From Syntrophaceae bacterium UBA6087 (GTDB lineage Bacteria > Desulfobacterota > Desulfomonilia > UBA1062), in the NCBI GenBank assembly GCA_002448235.1, contig DIXF01000001.1, forward strand, positions 1 to 64,000: 64,000 nucleotides of DNA, written 5' to 3'. This document shows positions 1-7,871 of the stretch, piece after piece. The position numbers and the translations under genes were made by a program. Positions within the stretch are counted from its first letter, which is position 1, and every line of letters starts with the position of its first letter. The notes under the pieces were generated by a model. That model was not told the DNA's origin. It was given only the letters and a program-made list of their open reading frames with translations, and ran no database searches.

Positions 1-81
1 GCTCGGGGCTTTTTCAACAGCGTCTCTGAATATCTAAACAAGATTATGGTTTTCTAATAGCTATGGTATCTATAAGGGGGT

Positions 82-89
82 GATCAGAG
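82..89. repeat. Target-site duplication of the IS256-family element, distal copy
   Basis: GATCAGAG lies directly outside the IS256 terminal repeat that begins at 90. Its reverse complement CTCTGATC lies directly outside the other IS256 end at 3723-3730. An 8-bp duplication is the usual size for this family. The two copies are in opposite orientation only because the intervening DNA has been inverted. Confidence 0.8.
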
Positions 90-710
90 AGTCAAGTCCC
101 CGATTGTCTGTAAATTGCCATCTCCGACATAAGCATTAAGCAGCCAGCTGATCTTTTATATTCTTATCCGCTACCTGATCTTCGAAGATGAGGTAGCGGC
201 GGACCATCCATTCTTCACTCATTTCCATGGCCATGGCAGTCACCAGTCTTAAGCAGGATTCCTGATGAGGGAATATCCTTACGACCCTGGTCCTGCGTTT
301 CAGTTCCTGATTATAGCGCTCCAGCATGTTCGTGGATTTCATCGATCTCCGGTGATGAAGAGGCAGTTGGTAGACAGAAAGGATCTCTTCTCCATGCTCG
401 TCGAGCATCTGAGATACCTTTGGATGATCCTTCTCTAAGGCCTCGATGACCTCATCCATCCGCTTACGGGCAATCTCATAGCTCTGTGCAGCCGTGATGT
501 CCCTGATCATCTCTATGACCCTGGGCCGATCCTTCTTGCTAACCTGAGAAATGATGTTGCGGAGAAAATGAACCTGGCATCGCTGCCACAGACAACCCTG
601 AAAGTGCCTTTCAATGGCTTTAACAAGACCGGCATGATCATCAGATACCACATACCGCACACCATTGAGGCCTCTTTCCTTGAGTTCCTTGAATACCTCA
701 GACCAGCTAG
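90..710 (-). mobile_element. IS256-family element, 3' (transposase C-terminal) part
   Basis: This is the right-hand piece of an IS256-family insertion sequence, carrying the C-terminal part of the transposase on the minus strand. The terminal repeat at 91-114 resembles the other end at 3732-3755: both share AAGTC and TCTGTAAA blocks in the same spacing. The piece stops at CTAG (707-710), where IS701 copy A begins. Together with 3731-4451, counting CTAG once, it gives a complete element of about 1338 bp, within the normal size for the family. Confidence 0.85.
136..706 (-). pseudogene. IS256-family transposase, C-terminal half
   Basis: The frame has no start of its own. It enters from the CTAG junction with A-S-W-S-E-V-F and continues through ERGLNGVRYVVSDDHAG, which carries the second catalytic Asp. 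It goes on through the CQVHFLRN block and ERYNQELKRR, which carries the catalytic Glu of the DDE triad. Joined to the N-terminal half at 3826-4451, the reading frame is uninterrupted and totals 399 codons including stop, as expected for a Mutator-type/IS256 transposase. As it stands the fragment is non-functional, because the first Asp lies in the other half. Confidence 0.9.
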
Positions 711-2165
711 TACTACAGTAGAGGAGTAGAACATCGGACTTCGGATCCCTATATGCATTTTTTAAGAGAAGAACTTAAGGAGAGGAGCACGCAATGGGAG
801 AAGAAGGACGAAGGACGATGAAGCAGTGGCCTCAGGCCTTTGAAGAGATAGAGAACCGGATACATCATCTGTTTGCCCAGTATCAAAGCCGAGAGCGAGC
901 GATGCAATATATCAAGGGGCTCTTGAGCCCGGTGGAGCGGAAGAATTCCTGGCAGCTGGCAGAGGCAGCGGGAGAGAAAGACCCTTACCGAATCCAGTAT
1001 CTGCTGGGGAAAGCGGACTGGGATCCGGACGCCATGAGGGATGATCTTATCAAGTATGTTGGCGACCATGTTGAAGATTCGGAAGCCGTCATTGTAGTGG
1101 ATGAGACGGGCTTTTTGAAGAAGGGTACGCACTCGGCAGGGGTAGCCCGCCAGTATAGCGGGACCGCGGGCCGCATCGAGAACAGCCAGATCGGTGTGTT
1201 TACCGCATATGTCACCGAGAGAGACCATATCCTCATAGACCGGGAACTCTATCTTCCCAAGGAGTGGGTGGCAGACACCGAGAGGCGGTCATCGGCAGGC
1301 ATCCCACCCGAGAGGAAATTCTTCAGCAAGCCGAAGCTTGCTAAGATGATGATGGATCGGATTCTCTCATCCGGCCTTGCGTTCAAATGGGCAGCGGGCG
1401 ATTCGGTGTATGGTGATGACCGTAGTTTGCGCATATGGCTCGAAGAGAAGGGGAAAGCATACGTATTCGCCGTGTCTGGGAAAGAATATGTTGACGTCGG
1501 GTTCCACCAGTATCGGGTCAGCAACATCCTCGCCTCTCTGCCAGGTAAGGGTTGGGTGAGGATGAGCGCAGGGGATGGATCAAAAGGGCCAAGGCTCTAT
1601 GATTGGCTTCTCCTGGAGATCAATTCCCCTCTCCGTAAGGGCTGGAAGAGATGGCTGCTGGTGAGGCGGAGCGTGCATGATCCCCAGGACCTCAAAGCCC
1701 ATGTAGCCTGTGCTCCTGCGAAGACAGCGCTTTCTGAACTGGTGCGTATTGCCGGAAATCGGTGGGCTATTGAGGTCAGCTTCGAAGATACGAAACAGGA
1801 GACCGGCCTTGATGAGTATGAGGTCCGCTCCTTCACGGGGTGGTACCGGCACATTACACTCTCGATGTTCGCCTATGCGCTCTTGAGTGTGCTCAAGGGC
1901 AGTGCCAGGGAGGCGTTTAAAAAAAACCTGCCTGCGAGGAAGGGAAGTCTCGCCCGCATCAAAGCACAGCGTGGGCTCCTGTCTCCTTGACAGTACGAGA
2001 AGTTCGCAGGCTCCTCTGGGATCTCTTTCTGGGTATGATAAAAACTGCGGAAGCAATATTTATCTGGTCCCATTTCAGAAGGTCTCATCAGGCCATTGCC
2101 AGGTATTACCATTACAAAAAACGACATGCCCTGGATGCTCTTTATGGTGCTCTACAACTGTAGTA
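711..2165 (+). mobile_element. IS701-family insertion sequence, copy A (1455 bp)
   Basis: The ends are TACTACAGT inverted repeats (711-719 and the complement ending at 2165). CTAG stands on both sides (707-710 and 2166-2169), but after the inversion described in the findings these two copies come from different insertion events. The first ~375 bp are nearly identical to copy B (one difference near 788), whereas the rest differs at roughly every tenth base. The last ~35 bp at the 3' end are clearly different, so the copies are two isoforms sharing one homogenised end. Confidence 0.88.
794..1990 (+). CDS. IS701-family DDE transposase (copy A)
   Basis: This 398-residue transposase would catalyse cut-and-paste movement of the surrounding IS. 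The first catalytic Asp is about residue 103 (VVDETGF), followed by GDSVYGDDRSLR and a C-terminal EVSFEDTKQETG block carrying the Glu. The start is supported by AAGGAGAGGAG 8-9 bases upstream. The gene is full length with no internal stop, so it may be active. Residues 1-83 are identical to the copy B protein; after that substitutions appear regularly. Confidence 0.9.
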   Translation: MGEEGRRTMKQWPQAFEEIENRIHHLFAQYQSRERAMQYIKGLLSPVERKNSWQLAEAAGEKDPYRIQYLLGKADWDPDAMRDDLIKYVGDHVEDSEAVIVVDETGFLKKGTHSAGVARQYSGTAGRIENSQIGVFTAYVTERDHILIDRELYLPKEWVADTERRSSAGIPPERKFFSKPKLAKMMMDRILSSGLAFKWAAGDSVYGDDRSLRIWLEEKGKAYVFAVSGKEYVDVGFHQYRVSNILASLPGKGWVRMSAGDGSKGPRLYDWLLLEINSPLRKGWKRWLLVRRSVHDPQDLKAHVACAPAKTALSELVRIAGNRWAIEVSFEDTKQETGLDEYEVRSFTGWYRHITLSMFAYALLSVLKGSAREAFKKNLPARKGSLARIKAQRGLLSP

Positions 2166-2191
2166 CTAGTGCAAACCCAGCCTAGCGTCCC

Positions 2192-3505
2192 TTAATGAAC
2201 TACAAGATTACCTGCATATTCCAGCACATCAAAGGTGTCGTTGCCTAAGTATTCAAGTGTGAGGGAATCATTCTGTCCCCCAGTGATATAACCAGCCGTT
2301 CCTGGTGTCGTGGTAGGGTTATAGAGTTTTGAAGCGTATATCTGTCCTCCGTAGACAACCGCGGCAACCCTTGAGCCGTCCGCAGAAGAGGCAACGCAGG
2401 ACCAACCTCTGCTTGATTCATTCGCGGTCCAGGTTACACCGGAATCTGTCGATATGTAGATCTGTCCAGGATTCACATAACCAACACTTGCTACCAGCCT
2501 GGTGCCATCGGATGACGATGCCACGGAGTACCAATATCTGTTTGATTCCCGTGGAATCCAGGTTGCACCGGAATCCGTCGAAGTGTAGATCTGTCCCGGA
2601 CTATTATAACCAACAACCGCGACTAGCTTGGTGCCATCGGAAGACGAGGCTACACAGGTCCATTTTCTGTCTGAATCTCGCGGAGTCCAGGTTACACCGG
2701 AATCTGTCGAGGTGTAGATCTGCCCGCCGAGAACAACCGCGACCAGCTTGGCGCCATCGGAAGACGATGCCACGAAGTACCAATTCCTGGCTGATTCACG
2801 GGCTGTCCAGTTTGTACCGGAATTTGTCGAGGTGTAAATTTGCCCAGATAAATTAACCGCAACCAGTTTGGTACCGTCGGAAGACGAGGCCACAGAGGTC
2901 CAATCTCTGTTCGATTCATGTGGATACCAGTTTACGCCGGAATCTGCCGAGGTGTAGATCTGTCCGCCATAAACAACCGCAACCAACCTGGTGCCATCGG
3001 AAGACGAGGCCACATAGGACCAATCTCTGTTTACATCTCGTGGAACCCAAGCTGCACCGTAATCCGTCGAGGTGTATATCTGTCCTCTGAAAACTGCCGC
3101 GACCAGCTTGGTGCCATCGGAAGATGATGCCACAGAGGACCAATCTCTGCTTGATTCACGTGCAGTCCAAAAAACAGCGACTGGTGGAATGTTTTCCGTG
3201 TTGATTCTCTGGTTTGCATTCTGAGCGATATTCCATCCGCCGGTACCTACGCCGTCGATATGGATGGTGTCACCTATACTCAGAGTGTATGAAGCAGGAA
3301 GAGTGATCGTCACCAGTGAGTCACCATCAATATGATATCCCTTGTTTCCCTCTGCCGTGAAGGATGAACCTTTTGTCTCCCAGGTGCTGTCCTTTTCTTC
3401 AGGCCCCGCCGTTCCATCACCACCACCACCTCCTCCTCCGCAGCCGGCAAGCAGGGCAAGAACAGAAGATAGCATGAAAACAAGCTTAAGATGTTTGATA
3501 ACCAT
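2192..3505 (-). CDS. Lipoprotein with seven Asp-box-like (BNR) repeats
   Basis: The start at 3505 is chosen because GGAGG stands 7 bases upstream and because it gives a clean lipoprotein signal (VFMLSSVLALLAGC, lipobox LAGC) followed by a Gly run. After ~80 residues come seven tandem repeats of about 40-43 residues. Each has W-x-x-VASSSDGTKLVAVV and GQIYTSTDSG-x-x-W, the Asp-box signature. Seven such units suggest one seven-bladed beta-propeller anchored to a membrane. No catalytic site is recognisable, so the function is unknown; binding of a carbohydrate or protein is possible. The coding DNA repeats visibly every ~120-130 bases (2340-3180). It lies on the segment inverted between the two IS701 copies. 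Confidence 0.8.
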   Translation of the reverse strand: MVIKHLKLVFMLSSVLALLAGCGGGGGGGDGTAGPEEKDSTWETKGSSFTAEGNKGYHIDGDSLVTITLPASYTLSIGDTIHIDGVGTGGWNIAQNANQRINTENIPPVAVFWTARESSRDWSSVASSSDGTKLVAAVFRGQIYTSTDYGAAWVPRDVNRDWSYVASSSDGTRLVAVVYGGQIYTSADSGVNWYPHESNRDWTSVASSSDGTKLVAVNLSGQIYTSTNSGTNWTARESARNWYFVASSSDGAKLVAVVLGGQIYTSTDSGVTWTPRDSDRKWTCVASSSDGTKLVAVVGYNSPGQIYTSTDSGATWIPRESNRYWYSVASSSDGTRLVASVGYVNPGQIYISTDSGVTWTANESSRGWSCVASSADGSRVAAVVYGGQIYASKLYNPTTTPGTAGYITGGQNDSLTLEYLGNDTFDVLEYAGNLVVH

Positions 3506-3722
3506 TGAAATCCTCCTTTGTTCATAGAGGTAAAGTTTATTCAATCAAAGATTAAGACTCATTATTAAATCAATTTATTATTATATTATTTATCAATACA
3601 TAATTCAATATTTATTAGTTACTGAAATTACATTGGTTTATATGGGAGATATCATCCGGATAGTATAACTTACAGGCTAGCTACAAAGCTTCTATCTTTT
3701 TCTGAAATCATTACTTTCTTAG

Positions 3723-3730
3723 CTCTGATC
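3723..3730. repeat. Target-site duplication of the IS256-family element, proximal copy
   Basis: CTCTGATC is the reverse complement of GATCAGAG at 82-89 and abuts the IS256 terminal repeat starting at 3731. The A+T-rich stretch 3545-3722 upstream of it holds no gene and is the likely promoter region of the minus-strand lipoprotein gene. Confidence 0.8.
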
Positions 3731-4451
3731 GGTTAAGTCTCTATAGTTCTGTAAAAAGGTAAAACGAGCCAAGAACAACTCCGATAAAGCGAAGTGGCTA
3801 AACAAACGCTTTTAAGGAGGAGTTAATGGCTCGCAGGGAAGATGATAAGGATTTATTGGGTATTTGGCAAGAGGCGACGGGACAGGGAGACGATGGTTTG
3901 CGGAGAGTAATGGAATCGGCAATACAAAGGATCCTTGAAGAAGAACTGACCTCATTTCTCCAGGCAGAGACTCATGAACGGACACAGGACAGGAAGGGAT
4001 ACAGGAACGGGTACAAGCCGAGGGCATTGATGACCCGGCTGGGCCGAATGGAGCTTCTGGTGCCCAAGGATCGGGAAGGACGGTTCCAGACCGAACTCCT
4101 CGATCGATATCAAAGGAATGAGAAAGCATTGATGCTGTCATTGGTAGAGATGTACGTGCACGGGGTATCTACCCGGAAGGTCAAAGCAGTTACCGAGGCC
4201 TTGTGCGGACTGGATATATCGAAGAGCCAGGTATCCCGGTTGGCGAAAGACCTGGACGAGGAAGTAAAGGCATGGAGAAGCCGTCCATTGAAGAAGTCCT
4301 ATCCGTATCTGGTGGTGGACGCCCGGTATGAGAGGATAAGAATCAATCATCAGGTATTACCGCAGGGTGTTCTTCTGGTAGTGGGCATAGGAGAGGATGG
4401 GTATCGTGAGATCCTGGGCACCTGGGTAGCCGATTCCGAGAACGAGGCTAG
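3731..4451 (+). mobile_element. IS256-family element, 5' (transposase N-terminal) part
   Basis: This is the left-hand piece of the IS256-family element whose other piece is at 90-710. The terminal repeat begins at 3731, followed by an untranslated leader and the transposase start with AAGGAGGAG just upstream. The piece ends in CTAG (4448-4451), where IS701 copy B starts. It is on the plus strand while its partner is on the minus strand. Confidence 0.85.
3826..4451 (+). pseudogene. IS256-family transposase, N-terminal half
   Basis: About 209 transposase codons are present, starting at an ATG preceded by AAGGAGGAGTTA. The fragment has the family's N-terminal GYRNGYKPR block, the LVPKDREGRFQTELLDRYQR region and the first catalytic Asp in LVVDARYERIR. 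It ends in frame at DSENEAS, where the native sequence should continue W-S-E-V-F in the other half. In the present arrangement the frame runs a further ~100 bases into IS701 copy B and yields a nonsense tail. Confidence 0.9.
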
Positions 4452-5906
4452 TACTACAGTAGTAAAGCATCATACAGTGAATCCAGGGCATGACGTTTTT
4501 TGTAATGGTAATACCTGGCAATGGCCTGATGAGTCCTTCGAAAATGGGACCAGGTAAATATCAGTTCAGCAGTTTTTCTCATGCTCAGGAAAAGATCCCA
4601 CAGGAGTCTGCGAATCTCTCGAACCGTCAGGGAGACAGGAGCCCACGATGCGTTTTGAAGCGAGCAAGGCTCCCCTTGCTGATCTGCTGGTTTTTTTTAA
4701 CCGCCTCCCTGGCGCTCCCCTTGAGGACATTTAAAAGGGCATAGGCAAACATCGAGAGCGTGATGTGCCGATACCACCCGGTGAAGGAACGGACCTCATA
4801 CTCGTCAAGACCGGTTTCCTGCTTCGCATCCTCAAAACTGACCTCAATAGCCCACCGGACCCCGGCAATCCGGACGAGCTCGGAGAGCTCTGTCTGTGCA
4901 GGAGCGCAGGCAACGTGTGCTTTAATCTCTTGGGGATCATTCACGCTCCGCCTCACCAGCAGCCATCTCTTCCACCCCTTACGTAATGGGGGGTTGGTTT
5001 CAAGGAGTAACCAGTCATACATCCGCGGTCCTTTCGATCCATCCCCTGCGCTCATCCTCACCCAGCCCTTCTTGGGCAGAGATGCGAGGATATCGCTAAC
5101 CCGGTATTGGTTAAGTCCGACAAAGACGTATTCCTTTCCTGACACGGCAAACACATATGCCTTTCTCTTCTCCTCAAGCCATATGCGCAAGCTGCGGTCA
5201 TCGCCGTACACGGAGTCACCGGCTACCCACTTGAACGCAAGGTCCGACGAGATAATCCGCTCTACCATCACCTTAGCAAGCTTCGGCTTGCTGAAGAACT
5301 TCCTCTCCTCGGGGATCCCTGCCGATGACCGCCTCTTGGCATCTTCCATCCACTCTTTGGGCAGATAGAGCTCACGGTCAATGAGTATATGGTCACTAGC
5401 GGTGACATATGCGGCAAACACGCCGATCTGGCTGTTCTCAATGCGCCCAGCAGTTTCGCTGTACTGACGGGCAACCCCTGCCGAGTGCGTGCCCTTCTTC
5501 AAAAACCCAGTCTCATCCACCACAAGGACTGCTTCCGAATCTTCAACATGGTCGCCAACATACTTGATAAGACCATCCCTCATGGCGTCCGGATCCCAGT
5601 CCGCTTTCCCCAGCAGATACTGGATTCGGTAAGGGTCTTTCTCTCCCGCTGCCTCTGCCAGCTGCCAGGAATTCTTCCGCTCCACCGGGCTCAAGAGCCC
5701 CTTGATATATTGCATCGCTCGCTCTCGGCTTTGATACTGGGCAAACAGATGATGTATCCGGTTCTCTATCTCTTCAAAGGCCTGAGGCCACTGCTTCATC
5801 GTCCTTCGTCCTTCTTCTCCCATTGCGTACTCCTCTCCTTAAGTTCTTCTCTTAAAAAATGCATATAGGGATCCGAAGTCCGATGTTCTACTCCTCTACT
5901 GTAGTA
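4452..5906 (-). mobile_element. IS701-family insertion sequence, copy B (1455 bp)
   Basis: It has the same length and the same TACTACAGT ends as copy A, in opposite orientation. The flanks are CTAG at 4448-4451 (in the IS256 half) and CTAA at 5907-5910 (in the integrase), so they do not form a matching duplication. This is expected if the outer flanks were exchanged by recombination with copy A. Confidence 0.88.
4627..5823 (-). CDS. IS701-family DDE transposase (copy B)
   Basis: This full-length 398-residue transposase has the same catalytic blocks as copy A (VVDETGF, GDSVYGDDRSLR, EVSFEDAKQETG). It starts at the same relative position behind AAGGAGAGGAG. It is identical to copy A over the first 83 residues. 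After that about one residue in ten differs, especially around residues 156-165 and at the C-terminus (NQQISKGSLARFKTH). No stop or frameshift is seen. Confidence 0.9.
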   Translation of the reverse strand: MGEEGRRTMKQWPQAFEEIENRIHHLFAQYQSRERAMQYIKGLLSPVERKNSWQLAEAAGEKDPYRIQYLLGKADWDPDAMRDGLIKYVGDHVEDSEAVLVVDETGFLKKGTHSAGVARQYSETAGRIENSQIGVFAAYVTASDHILIDRELYLPKEWMEDAKRRSSAGIPEERKFFSKPKLAKVMVERIISSDLAFKWVAGDSVYGDDRSLRIWLEEKRKAYVFAVSGKEYVFVGLNQYRVSDILASLPKKGWVRMSAGDGSKGPRMYDWLLLETNPPLRKGWKRWLLVRRSVNDPQEIKAHVACAPAQTELSELVRIAGVRWAIEVSFEDAKQETGLDEYEVRSFTGWYRHITLSMFAYALLNVLKGSAREAVKKNQQISKGSLARFKTHRGLLSP

Positions 5907-7017
5907 CTAAGGTGGCTGTAGCGTTCACTCATAGAGATGCTTTTGTGGCCCATCAGTTTCGCGATAGTGAAGATGGGTGCCCCTTTGATAGCGAGCAACG
6001 AGGCGAAGGTATGTCTGCATGTGTGAAAGACTACCCGATGTCGTGAATCATTAACGTTTTTGTTAAATCCTAAACGGTCTACCGTCCGCTGGAAGGCATT
6101 TGAAACCTCTTTGATTACTCGCCCCTTTCTGTCGGTGAAAACATGGCAGTTCGGATTCTCAGGTTGCCTCCGCTTGAGCATCTCGCGGACCCTACTCGTC
6201 ATCGGTAAGCGCCGCGTCTCTGTGTTCTTGGTGTCTCGTAGGGTGATCAGCCCATGCTTTAAATCGATGTCTTGTCCCTTCAGGTTGAAGATCTCGGAAG
6301 CGCGGGCACCACTGTCCAAAGAGAGTAGGGTGATGTCATGAAGCCATGGGTCTTCCAGTTCCCGATACTCTTTTTTTACCCTGGTATTACGTTTCAACTC
6401 ATGCAACAGGGTCTCGGTTTCCTCGAATGATAGGAAGCGGTCTCGCGCATTCTGGATAACTGGCATCTTTACCTTGCGGACAGGATTCTGTCCCTGGTAG
6501 AGGTTCCAGTCTGCCGCCTTGTTAAACATGGTGCGCATAAGGCCTAGGCAGTGGGTGACTGTCTTGGGTGCGATCTCGGCCTTGAGCATCTCCGATTTCA
6601 ACCGTTCCAGATCGAAGGGAGAGATCTCATCGAGAAGCTTGTCATCGAATCGGTCCTTCAGGTGGTTTTCGTACCGGCTCTTGTCCTCGATGCCTTTCCT
6701 GTTCTTATTCTCTTCGGACCATTTGAGGTACTTCTCGGCGAGGCTCTTGAACGTGGGGGCCTTCTGTTTCTGCTGGGGAAGCTCTTCACCATGCCTGATA
6801 GAGCGGATACGCTCTGACCTGACTACTGCTGCAAGCTTTTCGCTGTATCCTTCGGAAAGCCACCCCACCTTTTCCCAGGTTAGCTTCCCATTGGCCTTAA
6901 AGTTGATATAGTAGCATACATCGGGGATCGTCTTCCCTCGTGGTGATTTTTTCGTTTTCGTGTCAGATACGGCTCATAGACACCTATGGTCTTCGTTGCT
7001 TTTCGTGGCTGGGCCAT
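5907..7017 (-). pseudogene. Tyrosine site-specific integrase, doubly disrupted
   Basis: This is a phage/island-type tyrosine recombinase. The catalytic domain is present: the Arg in SLDSGARASEIFNL, HTCRHTFAS (H-x-x-R), then LMGHKS and the nucleophile Tyr in MSERYSHL. Two defects are visible. At the 5' end the ATG at 7017, preceded by GGGAGAAAGAC, opens MAQPRKATKTIGVYE, but the conserved continuation GKTIPDVCYYINFKANGK lies in another frame, needing one inserted base near 6985. At the 3' end IS701 copy B replaces everything after SHL with an STTVEE tail. A GTG near 6868 could start a shortened product, but the N-terminal DNA-binding part would be missing. It is encoded next to the tRNA fragment at 7091, the usual integrase-att layout. 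Confidence 0.85.
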
Positions 7018-7090
7018 GTCTTTCTCCCGTTTCAAGGTGTAACCTATTGCTAACCTCAAGGATTATTTCCGATGATTTTCTGTGATTTCT

Positions 7091-7130
7091 GACCCAAAGG
7101 TCGGAGGTTCAAATCCTCCCCCCGCTACCA
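7091..7130 (+). other. 3' tRNA fragment, probable attachment site (attR) of an integrative element
   Basis: The sequence is the 3' half of a tRNA without a 5' half. It has a variable loop, a T-arm with a perfect 5-bp stem (GGAGG/CCTCC around TTCAAAT, 7103-7119), a 7-base acceptor strand, a discriminator A and an encoded CCA (7128-7130). Upstream bases cannot pair to finish the anticodon arm, so homology starts in the anticodon loop. This is the classic footprint of integration into a tRNA 3' end. From its orientation, the intact tRNA should lie to the left of the window. The amino-acid identity cannot be read safely. Confidence 0.75.
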
Positions 7131-7200
7131 GCTTTTATCCCCGGCAGTTTCTGCTTGCTCTTCTTTCTCAAAGGTCAAAGCGATTTCCCGGCGTTTGTAA

Positions 7201-7614
7201 TCACTGGAACGTGATATCGTAGGCATTCTTGTTCGTATCATAGCAGGTGCCGCAGCCGATCATCTTCATGTCTCCCATCCCCTTTGACTTGAACTCGGCG
7301 GTGATATCGCACTCGAGGAAACGTTTTCCTTTACTTCCCAGATGGGCCTTTCCGGAAAATTGCTGCAGGGGGGTGCTTTCCAGCTGTATGACCGGCTTCT
7401 TTTCATCCGTGGTGATCATAACGAACGGTCCGGTAAGCGATCCATATGGGGTGCTGGGGAATGTGATCGAGCCTGTCTGGTACTGGGCATTGAAGGTTGC
7501 GGTCCCGTAGTAGAAGTGTCCTTCATGATCGACAAGCATTGCTTCGCTGCTCACCTTGCAACCGGAGAGGGCGGCAATGAGTGTGAACAGCACAGCGATG
7601 CGGATAGCATTCAC
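7201..7614 (-). CDS. Small lipoprotein of unknown function
   Basis: The 137-residue product has a lipoprotein signal (IAVLFTLIAALSGC; Cys at residue 19) and a mature part with alternating polar and aromatic residues suggesting a small beta-sandwich. A pair of cysteines near the end (MIGCGTCYD) may form a disulfide. The start is a GTG with GGAGGAAAG upstream. It is the first chromosomal gene beyond the tRNA fragment and has no operon partner on its strand. I recognise no family. Confidence 0.6.
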   Translation of the reverse strand: MNAIRIAVLFTLIAALSGCKVSSEAMLVDHEGHFYYGTATFNAQYQTGSITFPSTPYGSLTGPFVMITTDEKKPVIQLESTPLQQFSGKAHLGSKGKRFLECDITAEFKSKGMGDMKMIGCGTCYDTNKNAYDITFQ

Positions 7615-7871
7615 CTTCTTTCCTCCTCATGCGACACCAATAAAAACTTCCAAGTGCAAAGAGATGGTACAAAATATCGCTTTTGTCAATACGGTTTAAA
7701 GCTGTGCGGCGTCCTCGGTCAGCAGATTCCGGTCTTTTCGGTCGGATGTCCTGGTAATGGATTTATGCTCAAGAAATTATCGTAAATGGGCGAATATATT
7801 GACTGTGTAAAACATGTGATTATTTTTAGGGTGAATCATTCGGCAATAGTGAATTACTTGGGGGTTTGCGG

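Noticed and set aside
1..89. Possible gene left of the IS256 end
   Set aside because: Short, with no start, ribosome site or recognisable translation.
2340..3180. CRISPR-like array
   Set aside because: The ~120-130 base periodicity is imperfect, in frame and encodes Asp-box protein repeats.
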